This document shows positions 36,268 to 44,163 of a DNA stretch of 64,000 nt, piece by piece. Both the position numbers and the translations under genes were made by a program. Every line of letters starts with the position of its first letter. The stretch's first letter is position 1. Origin of the DNA: an uncultured Ruthenibacterium sp. (GTDB lineage: Bacteria; Bacillota; Clostridia; Oscillospirales; Ruminococcaceae); contig CALXBO010000077.1 of NCBI GenBank assembly GCA_944386565.1, positions 1 through 64,000 of the forward strand, read 5' to 3'. Below the pieces are notes generated by a model. The model had not been told where the DNA came from, did not search any database, and worked only from the letters and a program-made list of their open reading frames with translations.

Positions 36268-37174
36268 ATTTGAGGTGGGGCCGGAAGAGACCGGAATGCG
36301 GGCGGATGCTTTTGCCGCGGCGCACTGCCCGGATCTGACGCGTTCTGCGGCCGCCCGCCTGATGGACAAACAGTGCATTCTGCGAAACGGTTCTCCCGTT
36401 GTAAAGAGCACACGGCTGTGTGAACGGGATATCGTTACGGTTCTTGTGCCGGAGGCCCGCGAAGTAGATATCGTCCCGCAGGATATCCCGCTTTCCATTG
36501 TGTACGAAGACGATGCGCTGCTTGTCGTGAACAAGCCGAAAGGAATGGTTGTTCACCCGGCACCCGGAAATCCGGACGGGACGCTGGTCAATGCTCTTCT
36601 GTATCACTGCAAGGGCGGGCTGTCCGGAATCAACGGCGAATTGCGTCCGGGGATTGTTCACCGGATCGACAAAGACACGAGCGGTTTGCTCGTTGTGGCG
36701 AAGGACAATGAGACGCATGTCTCGCTGGCACAGCAGTTCGCCGTGCACAGCATTACAAGGGAATATCAGACGGTTGTGTACGGCGGCTTTTCTTCCGACT
36801 CGGGCTATGTGGAAAAACCGATCGGACGCCATCCGGTGGACCGCAAGCGCATGGCGGTCAATGAGCGCAACGGAAAGTATGCCTATACGTCGTACCGCGT
36901 TCTCGCGCGTTATACCGGATTTACGCATTTGTCCTGTGTTCTGAAAACAGGCCGCACGCATCAGATCCGCGTTCATCTGGCTTCGATCGGGCACCCGTGT
37001 GCCGGCGACGCCGTGTACGGGCCGCATAAGGTGATCACTTCGCTCGGCGGTCAGTGTCTGCATGCCAAGAAGCTCGGTTTTGTTCATCCGAAGTCCGGAG
37101 AGTATCTGGAATTCGATTCGGAGCTTCCCGAGTATTTTCAGCATTTCCTCCATTCTCTGCAAAAGGGATCGTGA
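36233..37174 (+). CDS. RluD-family pseudouridine synthase
   Basis: A protein of 313 residues from GTG 36233, with alternative starts at ATG 36242 and 36251. All of these lie inside the end of lspA. An S4 domain (about 20-75) precedes the synthase domain. The catalytic Asp is in HRIDKDTSGLLVVAKN, and GRTHQIRVHLASIGHPCAGD is the second signature. The perfect HRIDKDTSG motif groups it with RluD/YlyB (the ylyB gene follows lspA in Bacillus), which modifies 23S rRNA. It is a true paralogue of the gene at 18.2 kb. Confidence 0.92.
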   Translation: MKPMAQMAQTFEFEVGPEETGMRADAFAAAHCPDLTRSAAARLMDKQCILRNGSPVVKSTRLCERDIVTVLVPEAREVDIVPQDIPLSIVYEDDALLVVNKPKGMVVHPAPGNPDGTLVNALLYHCKGGLSGINGELRPGIVHRIDKDTSGLLVVAKDNETHVSLAQQFAVHSITREYQTVVYGGFSSDSGYVEKPIGRHPVDRKRMAVNERNGKYAYTSYRVLARYTGFTHLSCVLKTGRTHQIRVHLASIGHPCAGDAVYGPHKVITSLGGQCLHAKKLGFVHPKSGEYLEFDSELPEYFQHFLHSLQKGS

Positions 37175-37178
37175 ATCT

Positions 37179-37997
37179 ATGGGGCATTCTCTTCAAGATT
37201 TTCTTGTTGTTTGCGATATGGACAATACACTTCTGACTGCGGAAAAGGGAATCCCGTCCTGCAACCTTGAAACGGTCAAACTTTTCTGCGCGCTGGGCGG
37301 CCGGTTCACGATTGCCTCCGGGAGAACAGCGGATTCTGTCGGAAAATATCTGGATAAACTGCCGCTGACTGCGCCCGCCATTACATACGGCGGCGGTGTA
37401 TTGTATGATTTCTCCCGAAAAAAAGTAATCAGCGCGAAGACGCTGCCCAAGGTGGCGGCGCACCGCGCCCTGGAAGATATCCGTGCAAAATTTCCTTCGG
37501 TCGGTATTGAAATCATGGCGGACAACGGACGCATTTATCTCATCCGTGCAAACGAGTACACGCACCGGCACACGTTGTATGAGAAGCTTCGCTATGTTGT
37601 CAGCGATTACGCCGATGTTCCGGGTGAGTGGAACAAGGTCTTATTCGCCGCCGAGCCGGCTGTGATTTCGGACATTGCAGACTATATGCGGTTCCGTGAA
37701 TATCCGGGCGTGTATTTTGTCGCGACCAATACGGTGTATTACGAGATCATGCCGGAAAACGTCACGAAGGCCAGCGGCTTGCGGGAACTTTGCCGGAGGC
37801 TTTCAATCCCGATTGAAAATACAATCGCGATTGGTGATTATTACAACGATATTGACATCATGAAAGCCGCCGGATATTCCGTTGCGGTGGCGAACGCTCC
37901 GCCTGAGGTTCAGGCAGAAGCGGACGAAGTAACTGGTGCATGCCTTGACGGCGGTGTCGCACAGTATTTATACAGGCTCATTACCAAATATTCTTGA
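37179..37997 (+). CDS. Cof-type HAD-IIB family hydrolase
   Basis: A 272-residue phosphatase of the HAD superfamily, type IIB. Motif I is CDMDNTLLT (about 12-20), with both Asp residues. Motif II is in IASGRT, and motif III/IV is IGDYYNDIDIM. The cap between them is the IIB type. Cof-like enzymes remove phosphate from sugar phosphates, FMN, PLP or similar small molecules, and the substrate cannot be told here. ATG 37179 has AAAGGG 10 nt upstream, and the longer frame from 37062 lies in the rluD-type gene. Split transketolase genes follow, which might hint at a sugar phosphate. Confidence 0.85.
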   Translation: MGHSLQDFLVVCDMDNTLLTAEKGIPSCNLETVKLFCALGGRFTIASGRTADSVGKYLDKLPLTAPAITYGGGVLYDFSRKKVISAKTLPKVAAHRALEDIRAKFPSVGIEIMADNGRIYLIRANEYTHRHTLYEKLRYVVSDYADVPGEWNKVLFAAEPAVISDIADYMRFREYPGVYFVATNTVYYEIMPENVTKASGLRELCRRLSIPIENTIAIGDYYNDIDIMKAAGYSVAVANAPPEVQAEADEVTGACLDGGVAQYLYRLITKYS

Positions 37998-38015
37998 ATT
38001 TACAGGAGGATCAGG

Positions 38016-38864
38016 ATGGAGAAAGCACAGAAGACGCAGTTGATGCGCTTTGCCAATCATGTGCGTCAGGGGGTTGTTGAAGGAACATTTTGCGCAAAAG
38101 CAGGGCATCCGGGCGGATCTCTGTCGATCGCGGATACGCTGTCGTATCTGTACAATGTGGAAATGTGCATCGACCCGCAGAATCCGGCGTGGGCGCAGCG
38201 TGATCGTCTTGTCCTGTCGAAAGGTCACGCATGTCCGGCATTGTATGCGGCTCTGGCGGAAAAGGGTTACTTTGATAAAAAAGAACTCCGTTCTCTGCGA
38301 CATATCGGCGCGCTCCTCCAGGGGCATCCCGACATGAAAACGATCCCCGGCGTTGACATGAGCACGGGCTCTCTCGGCCAGGGAATCAGTGCCGCATGTG
38401 GTATGGCACTCAGCGCAAAGGTTTCCGGCGATGCATATCGCGTGTTTGCGATTCTCGGAGACGGAGAACTGCAGGAGGGTCAGGTCTGGGAAGCTGCGAT
38501 GTTTGCGGCGCACCATCATCTCGACAATCTGGTCGCGGTGGTCGACAACAACAATCTCCAGATTGACGGCGAAATCACCAAGGTGTGCTCGCCCTATCCC
38601 ATTGATGCAAAGTTCGCGGCATTCGGCTGGCGTGTCATTGTTCTGGACGATGCGCATGACTTCGATAAGATCGACGCCGCTTTTGCACAGACCCGTGAGC
38701 CGGACGGACGCCCGACGGTGATCGTTCAGCAGAGCGTCAAGGGCAAAGGCGTTTCGTTCATGGAGAACGACGCAGGTTGGCACGGCAAAGCGCCGAACAA
38801 GGAGCAGTATGAGCAGGCGATGACGGAACTGCGCGCTGCGGAAGAGAAGCTGGAGGTCGAATAA
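38016..38864 (+). CDS. Transketolase, N-terminal subunit
   Basis: The 282-residue protein is the thiamine-diphosphate-binding half of a transketolase made of two polypeptides, a layout common in Clostridia and archaea. The ThDP motif runs from GDGELQEGQVWEA to VDNNNLQIDG. Substrate-site histidines are seen in KAGHPGGSLSIA and KGHACPALYA. It starts with an AGGAGG site and its stop overlaps the start of the C-terminal subunit (TAATG). Together the two interconvert pentose and triose/hexose phosphates in the non-oxidative pentose phosphate route. Confidence 0.93.
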   Translation: MEKAQKTQLMRFANHVRQGVVEGTFCAKAGHPGGSLSIADTLSYLYNVEMCIDPQNPAWAQRDRLVLSKGHACPALYAALAEKGYFDKKELRSLRHIGALLQGHPDMKTIPGVDMSTGSLGQGISAACGMALSAKVSGDAYRVFAILGDGELQEGQVWEAAMFAAHHHLDNLVAVVDNNNLQIDGEITKVCSPYPIDAKFAAFGWRVIVLDDAHDFDKIDAAFAQTREPDGRPTVIVQQSVKGKGVSFMENDAGWHGKAPNKEQYEQAMTELRAAEEKLEVE

Positions 38865-39805
38865 TGGCAGAGGTAAAACGAATTGCCACCCGCGAAAGCT
38901 ACGGTGCCGCGCTGGTGGAGCTTGGAAAGAAAAATGAGAACATCGTCGTTCTGGACGCAGATCTGGCTGCCTCTACCAAGACGGGTATGTTCCAGAAACA
39001 GTTCCCGGATCGCCATTTTGACTGCGGAATCGCAGAGGCCAACATGATGAGCATTGCGGCCGGTCTTGCGGCTGCGGGCAAAATTCCTTTTGCTTCGAGC
39101 TTTGCGATGTTTGCGGCCGGACGCGCGTACGAGCAGGTGCGCAACTCCATCGGATATCCGCACCTCAACGTCAAAATCGGCGCGACGCATGCGGGCATCT
39201 CGGTCGGTGAAGACGGGGCGACGCACCAGTGCAACGAGGACATCGCTCTGATGCGGAGCATCCCGGGGATGACGGTTATCAATCCGGCTGACGACGTGGA
39301 AGCCCGTGCGGCTGTGTTTGCAGCGGCGGAGTACGAGGGGCCTGTTTATCTGCGCTTCGGACGTCTCGGTGTTCCCGTTCTGTTTGATGAACAGACGTAT
39401 CACTTCGAGTGGGGCCGCATTGTGACGCTCCGCGACGGCTCCGACGTCACGATTGCCGCGACCGGCCTTATGGTAGAGCGTGCGCTTCAGGCTGCGGATG
39501 TTCTGGCACAGCAGGGGATTTCCGCCCGCGTTCTGGATGTTCACACTCTGAAGCCGATCGACCGTGATACGATCCTCAAGGCTGCGGCCGAGACCAGAGG
39601 AATCGTGACCGCAGAAGAGCACAGCGTGATTGGCGGCCTGTACAGCGCTGTCTGCGAAACGGTGTGTGGTGAAGTGCCTTGCCGTGTGAAACCCGTGGCC
39701 GTCATGGACGTGTTCGGCTCGTCCGGTCCGGCTCTTGACCTGCTCGAATTGTACGGCCTCAACGCCGAGACGATTGTGGCAAAAGCTTTGGAACTGATGG
39801 AATAA
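38864..39805 (+). CDS. Transketolase, C-terminal subunit
   Basis: The 313-residue protein carries the Pyr domain and the C-terminal domain of transketolase. The catalytic Glu that activates ThDP lies in DCGIAEANMMSIAAGLA. The pair of histidines in GATHAGISVGEDGATHQ belongs to the active site. It overlaps the N-terminal subunit gene by one base, so the two chains should be made in equal amounts. A strong terminator follows. 1-deoxyxylulose-5-phosphate synthase is related, but that enzyme is a single long chain, so transketolase is favoured. Confidence 0.92.
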   Translation: MAEVKRIATRESYGAALVELGKKNENIVVLDADLAASTKTGMFQKQFPDRHFDCGIAEANMMSIAAGLAAAGKIPFASSFAMFAAGRAYEQVRNSIGYPHLNVKIGATHAGISVGEDGATHQCNEDIALMRSIPGMTVINPADDVEARAAVFAAAEYEGPVYLRFGRLGVPVLFDEQTYHFEWGRIVTLRDGSDVTIAATGLMVERALQAADVLAQQGISARVLDVHTLKPIDRDTILKAAAETRGIVTAEEHSVIGGLYSAVCETVCGEVPCRVKPVAVMDVFGSSGPALDLLELYGLNAETIVAKALELME

Positions 39806-39812
39806 ACGATTT

Positions 39813-39845
39813 GAGGAGCCTTCGGAAGACGGCTCCTCTTTTTTG
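39813..39845 (+). terminator. Terminator of the transketolase genes
   Basis: An 8-bp stem (39813-39820 with 39831-39838) with a 10-nt loop is followed by T6. Confidence 0.9.
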
Positions 39846-39883
39846 TAAAAAACATGTAAGTTTTCTCCGCAAAGTCCGGACAA

Positions 39884-39894
39884 TGTGATATACT
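39884..39894 (+). promoter_or_regulatory. Extended -10 promoter for the ComEA-like gene
   Basis: TGTGATATACT is a TRTGN-extended -10 box, 26 nt before the GTG start. I do not see a good -35. Confidence 0.55.
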
Positions 39895-39920
39895 AAGAAA
39901 AAACGGCCGGAGGGAAGAGA

Positions 39921-40250
39921 GTGAAACGGTATTTCCGCTATGGGGCACTTTTGGTTCTTTTCTTCGGAATCTCCATTTCGGTTCTCTTTCTTTCGACGCC
40001 GCCGTTCGAACAGACTGTTTCCACCTCTGCAGAGGACGCCTTCTGGAGCGGCGAACGGGTGTTGGTCAATATCAACACGGCGTCTCCGGATGAACTGTGC
40101 ACGCTGCCGCAGATCGGCGAAAAGCGTGCGCTTGCCATCGTCGAGTACCGGGAGACTTCCGGCGCGTTCGGCAGCGTCGAAGAGCTGTGTGAGGTCGATG
40201 GGATCTCCGATGGCATTTTGAATGCCATCCGCGAATATATTACCACGTAA
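39921..40250 (+). CDS. ComEA-like helix-hairpin-helix protein, membrane anchored
   Basis: A 109-residue protein with one N-terminal membrane helix (about 7-25), a short linker, and a helix-hairpin-helix pair (about 47-108: VNINTASPDELCTLPQIGEKRALAIVEYR, then VDGISDGILNAI). This is the DNA-binding domain of ComEA, the receptor for incoming DNA in competence. The linker is shorter than in Bacillus ComEA and the SLBB domain is absent. comEC is not next to it. The protein may work in DNA uptake with a ComEC encoded elsewhere, or simply bind DNA at the membrane. GTG start with a GGAGGGAAG site. Confidence 0.8.
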   Translation: MKRYFRYGALLVLFFGISISVLFLSTPPFEQTVSTSAEDAFWSGERVLVNINTASPDELCTLPQIGEKRALAIVEYRETSGAFGSVEELCEVDGISDGILNAIREYITT

Positions 40251-40273
40251 AACAGGAAAGAGAGCGTTGAGCA

Positions 40274-42634
40274 ATGACTGCAAAACAAGAGCAAAATCTG
40301 TTCATCAACCGCGAGCTGAGCTGGCTGGATTTCAACCGCCGCGTGCTGGATCTGGCGAAGGATAAAACGGTTCCGCTGGGTGAACAAGCGAAGTTTGCCG
40401 CGATTTACGGGAGCAATCTGGACGAGTTTTTCATGGTCCGCGTCGGGTCGCTCTATGACCGGACCTTGGTAAAAGCAGTCGAGATCGACAATAAAACGGG
40501 AATGACGCCGGCGCAGCAGCTTGCGGCAATCATGCCGAAAGTTGCGCAGCTGCAGCAGCACTGCGATAAAATCGTCTCGAAACTGTTTGACAATATGGCG
40601 AAGATCGGATACCGGAAGGTCGATTTCTCGGCACTCACCAAAGATCAGGCCCATTTCTGGAAAAAGTATTTTCTGACGGAACTTCTGCCGATCCTGTCGC
40701 CGCAGATCGTTGACCGCCGCCATCCGTTCCCGTTCCTGCGCAACAATCAGACCTACGTGGGGACGATTCTGAAGCAGAAGAATGAGGCGTTCACTTCTTT
40801 CGGGCTGATCCCGGTCAGTTCGCAATACAGCCGCGTCATTTTTGCTCAGAACGACGGCGAAGTGAGTTTCGCTCTCGTGGAAGAGCTGATCATGCATTTT
40901 GCAAATCTTGTGTTCGGGAAAAAAGCGGTTCAGAGCCGCTGTGTATTCCGCGTGACAAGAAATGCGGATATTACGGTTGAGGAGGGAATGTTCGACCACG
41001 ACGTCGATTACCGCGTGGTCATGAGCGAACTCCTGAAGAAACGCCGTAAGCTCGCGGCCGTCAGACTGCAGGTGTCGCCGCGCGCGCCGCAGGAGATCGT
41101 TTCGTTCCTGTGCCAGAAGCTGATGCTGCCGGCCAATCAGGTGTTCGAACAGAGCGCTCCGCTCGACCTTTCTTTTGCCTATAAGGTTTCCTCGCGCCTC
41201 GCGTCGGACGGGCACTCGGATCTTTTTTATCCGCCGCGCCGCCCGATGATGCCGGACGCCGATTTCAAACTGTCAAAGGAAGTCCGGAACCGCGATGTGC
41301 TGATTCACTATCCGTATCAGAGCATGCGCCCTTTCCTGCGTCTGCTGATGCAGGCATCCGTTGATCCCGACGTAATCTCAATCAAAATGACGCTGTACCG
41401 TATGGCGCACGAATCAAAGATCATTGAGGCACTGTGCTCTGCAGCTGAGCGCGGCAAGGAAGTCGTCACCATCGTTGAGCTTCGGGCTCGGTTTGACGAA
41501 CAGAACAACATTGATTTTGCGCGTCAGCTGGAGGAGGCCGGGTGCACGGTCATCTACGGTTTTGAAAATTATAAGATCCATTCGAAACTTTGCTTGATCA
41601 CCCGCAAAACAGGGGAGAATCTGGAATATATCTCTCAGATCGGAACCGGCAACTACAACGAGAAGACCTCTGAACTGTATACGGACTTGTCGTATATCAC
41701 CACAGACCATCAGGTGGGTGAAGAGCTCGCGAATGTTTTCAATAACCTTGCCATTGAGACCCTGACGGAGACCTCTGAGCGTCTGCTGATCGCGCCGCGC
41801 CGCTTCAAGAGCGAATTGATGCGGGAAATGGATGCGGAAATCCGTGCCAAGAAAGAGGGGCGTCCGGCGTCCATCATCCTGAAGTGCAATTCCATCAGCG
41901 ATAAGGACATCATTGAAAAAATCGGCGAGGCGTCGTGCGCAGGCGTTCCCGTGCAGATGATCGTGCGCGGTATCTGCTGCATCCGCGCGGGTGTGCCGGG
42001 CTTGACGGAAAACGTGACGGTCCGGAGCATTGTCGGCCGGTATCTTGAACACAGCCGCATTTATGCATTCGGCACGGGAGAAGACAGAAGAGTGTACATT
42101 GCATCCGGTGATTTCCTGACGCGAAACACGCAGAGACGCGTGGAAGCCGGCGTGCTGATCACCGACAAGACGCTCCGCAAGGAATTGATGAGCATCCTGC
42201 AAATGCAGTTGAACGACAATGTCAACGCGCGTGAGATGCAGCCTGACGGCACATATACCAAGGTGAAGCCGCGCGAGGGCGAACCCCTGGTGGACAGCCA
42301 GCTCGGAATGTATGATCTTCTCGCGGACGCTTGGCGTCTGCCGGAAGCAATCCGTGAAGTCAAGCCGCTGAGACCGGTCGTTGAAAAAACTGTCCGTCAG
42401 GAGGAAATTCCGGAGCAGGAAAGGGAGGAAACGTCCGGACAAAAGGATGCGGCTGAGACGCCCAAAGCTCCCGCCGATCCGCGGGAACAGGCGCGCGAAT
42501 ACGTTCAGAAGCGCCGGAGCGCACGTGTAAATCCCGTGCAGGCTCCGCGTCAGCGCGTGGCGGTTCGCCCGGTCAAGCGTGTTCGTCCGTCCCTCGTCCG
42601 ATCATTCGGAACGTTTCTGCAAAAGAAAAAATAA
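40274..42634 (+). CDS. ppk1: Polyphosphate kinase 1
   Basis: The 786-residue enzyme makes polyphosphate from ATP and can run in reverse. The N-terminal FINRELSWLDFNRRVL, the head domain and two phospholipase D-like C-terminal domains are complete. The phospho-accepting His is in YKIHSKLCLITRK, and GTGNYNEKTSELYTDL forms the nucleotide site. The last ~100 residues (about 690-786) are an additional Pro/Glu-rich then strongly basic tail not present in the usual ~700-residue family member. It starts 24 bases after the ComEA-like gene, with a GAAAGAG-type site. Confidence 0.95.
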   Translation: MTAKQEQNLFINRELSWLDFNRRVLDLAKDKTVPLGEQAKFAAIYGSNLDEFFMVRVGSLYDRTLVKAVEIDNKTGMTPAQQLAAIMPKVAQLQQHCDKIVSKLFDNMAKIGYRKVDFSALTKDQAHFWKKYFLTELLPILSPQIVDRRHPFPFLRNNQTYVGTILKQKNEAFTSFGLIPVSSQYSRVIFAQNDGEVSFALVEELIMHFANLVFGKKAVQSRCVFRVTRNADITVEEGMFDHDVDYRVVMSELLKKRRKLAAVRLQVSPRAPQEIVSFLCQKLMLPANQVFEQSAPLDLSFAYKVSSRLASDGHSDLFYPPRRPMMPDADFKLSKEVRNRDVLIHYPYQSMRPFLRLLMQASVDPDVISIKMTLYRMAHESKIIEALCSAAERGKEVVTIVELRARFDEQNNIDFARQLEEAGCTVIYGFENYKIHSKLCLITRKTGENLEYISQIGTGNYNEKTSELYTDLSYITTDHQVGEELANVFNNLAIETLTETSERLLIAPRRFKSELMREMDAEIRAKKEGRPASIILKCNSISDKDIIEKIGEASCAGVPVQMIVRGICCIRAGVPGLTENVTVRSIVGRYLEHSRIYAFGTGEDRRVYIASGDFLTRNTQRRVEAGVLITDKTLRKELMSILQMQLNDNVNAREMQPDGTYTKVKPREGEPLVDSQLGMYDLLADAWRLPEAIREVKPLRPVVEKTVRQEEIPEQEREETSGQKDAAETPKAPADPREQAREYVQKRRSARVNPVQAPRQRVAVRPVKRVRPSLVRSFGTFLQKKK

Positions 42635-42652
42635 GAAGTCGTGAGAAACGCC

Positions 42653-42689
42653 AAAAGCACTGCGGACTTGTGTTCCGCGGTGCTTTTTG
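42653..42689 (+). terminator. Terminator of ppk1
   Basis: A 14-bp stem with one T-G pair (42653-42666 with 42674-42687) closes a 7-nt loop. The 3' arm merges into T5. Confidence 0.9.
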
Positions 42690-42718
42690 TTCTAGCCGCA
42701 AAACCGGTTTCATAGAAT
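42690..42718 (+). promoter_or_regulatory. Candidate sigma-E-type promoter for spoIVFA-spoIVFB
   Basis: CATAGAAT at 42711-42718 fits the sigma-E -10 CATACANT except at one position. It lies 35 nt before the spoIVFA start. No convincing -35 is visible in 42690-42697. It is listed because the genes would belong to the sigma-E regulon. Confidence 0.3.
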
Positions 42719-42745
42719 TGGTCAAAGGAAAGGCTGGGACAAATC

Positions 42746-43522
42746 ATGTGGGAAAACGAAACAAAGCAATCACAACAGGCGGCGGCACTGTTTTGCCGTC
42801 CGGTTCAGGAGAGTTCCGACGCGGTGCTTCTGGTTCAATCTGTCCTCTGTCTGGCTGCGGTTATCATCTGTGTTGCAGTACGGGCAATGCTGCCCGGTGC
42901 ATGGCAGGAACTGCGTACGCAGGGGAACGCTGTGCTGTCTTCCGGAATCGGATTTGAAGAAGACACCGAATTTGCGCGGTTTGCAAGCGCTGCGTTCGAA
43001 CAGGCGGAAATTGCGTTTGAAAACACGTTCGGAACATTGGAGGAGACACCGGGAATCGGCGGCTTCGGCCCGGAAACGGACGGAGAGGTCCCGGAGGGGG
43101 CATCTTTGGAAGAAGTGTCTTTTGAGCAGGTGTTCCAAATACCTTTGCGAGGCACCGTGACATCAGGCTTCGGGTTCCGTGAAAATCCCCTGACCGGAAA
43201 AAGCGAATTTCATCTGGGCACGGACATTGCTGCCTCGGCCGGTACGCCGGTTGCGGCGGCACTGTCCGGGCAGGTGTGCCGGACGGGATATTCCGCCGGG
43301 CGAGGAAATTATATTGTGATCCGGCACGGGAACGGGATACAGACGCTGTATCAGCACCTTGAGTGCGGTTTTGTCAGAGCGGGTGAAGTGATTGCGTCCG
43401 GGCAGCTCATTGCTCTTTCGGGCCAAACGGGACAAGTGACAGGCCCGCATCTTCATATCGAGGTGCTGGTCGACGGTATTTGCGTGAATCCGGCGTGCGC
43501 TTTGCCGGAACTTTCGGAATGA
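42746..43522 (+). CDS. spoIVFA: M23-family membrane protein, probable SpoIVFA
   Basis: A 258-residue protein with one membrane helix (about 28-48) and an extracytoplasmic LytM/M23 domain (about 135-250). Zinc ligands appear intact: the first His and the Asp in FHLGTDIA, a later HGNG...YQHL, and HLH in GPHLHIEV. In Bacillus, SpoIVFA holds and inhibits the pro-sigma-K protease SpoIVFB, and its LytM domain is degenerate. The gene for a SpoIVFB-like protease follows with a one-base-offset overlap, so SpoIVFA is the best name. A SpoIIQ-like protein or a plain cell-wall peptidase is the alternative. ATG 42746 has AAAGGAAAGG upstream. Confidence 0.72.
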   Translation: MWENETKQSQQAAALFCRPVQESSDAVLLVQSVLCLAAVIICVAVRAMLPGAWQELRTQGNAVLSSGIGFEEDTEFARFASAAFEQAEIAFENTFGTLEETPGIGGFGPETDGEVPEGASLEEVSFEQVFQIPLRGTVTSGFGFRENPLTGKSEFHLGTDIAASAGTPVAAALSGQVCRTGYSAGRGNYIVIRHGNGIQTLYQHLECGFVRAGEVIASGQLIALSGQTGQVTGPHLHIEVLVDGICVNPACALPELSE

Positions 43523-44109
43523 CGCACGGCAGCCGCGCCGGCATGATCTTTTTTCTGGCTGCCGCGTCAATCGGACTGATCTTTGACGGCGCGGGACTTG
43601 GGAGAATGACACTGTGCGCCGCATTGCTTCATGAAGCGGGACATATTGCCGTATATGTACTGTGTGCGCGCAGACTCCCGGCTCTGCGGGTCCGCGCAGG
43701 AGGGTTTGCCCTACGGGGGACGGAATCGCTCTCCAAACGTAAAGAACTTGCAGTTCTTGCGGCGGGACCGCTTGTGAATTTCCTGTTCGCCGCAGGCTGC
43801 TTTGGATTTGCCCGGAGACATGCGTCGTATTTTATGTATTTCTTCGCAGCAGTGCATTTGTGCGTGGGGCTGTACAACTGTCTTCCGTTCGGAGCGCTGG
43901 ATGGTTCAAGAATTCTAAGCGCGCTCGTACCGGTGCGCCTGAATGGGGCATTGTGCTGGTTCCGGCGTACGGTTGGGATATTGATTCTGGGATTTGTGCT
44001 GTCGGCTTGGGTTCACGGCGTTCTGACGCCGACTGCGGCGGCGGCCCTTGTGCTGGCTTTTGCATATCTTCTTGCGCAGGGGCTTTTCGCGGGTGCGGAT
44101 TTGTGGTAA
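43519..44109 (+). CDS. spoIVFB: SpoIVFB-like site-2 protease
   Basis: A 196-residue, six-helix membrane protein of the M50 family. The zinc motif HExxH is LLHEAGHIAVY (about 33-43) and the third ligand lies in YNCLPFGALDGSRIL (about 120-134). No PDZ domain separates them, which distinguishes it from RseP at 11.7 kb and fits the SpoIVFB group. No CBS domain follows the membrane part, whereas Bacillus SpoIVFB has one. It would cut the hydrophobic pro-peptide of pro-sigma-K, whose gene is at 2.6 kb. The ATG overlaps the spoIVFA stop (ATGA). Confidence 0.8.
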   Translation: MTHGSRAGMIFFLAAASIGLIFDGAGLGRMTLCAALLHEAGHIAVYVLCARRLPALRVRAGGFALRGTESLSKRKELAVLAAGPLVNFLFAAGCFGFARRHASYFMYFFAAVHLCVGLYNCLPFGALDGSRILSALVPVRLNGALCWFRRTVGILILGFVLSAWVHGVLTPTAAAALVLAFAYLLAQGLFAGADLW

Positions 44110-44163
44110 ACTGTTTTTTGTACGGCCACAGACCGTTGACGCCACAGACGGAAGGATGTTGAC

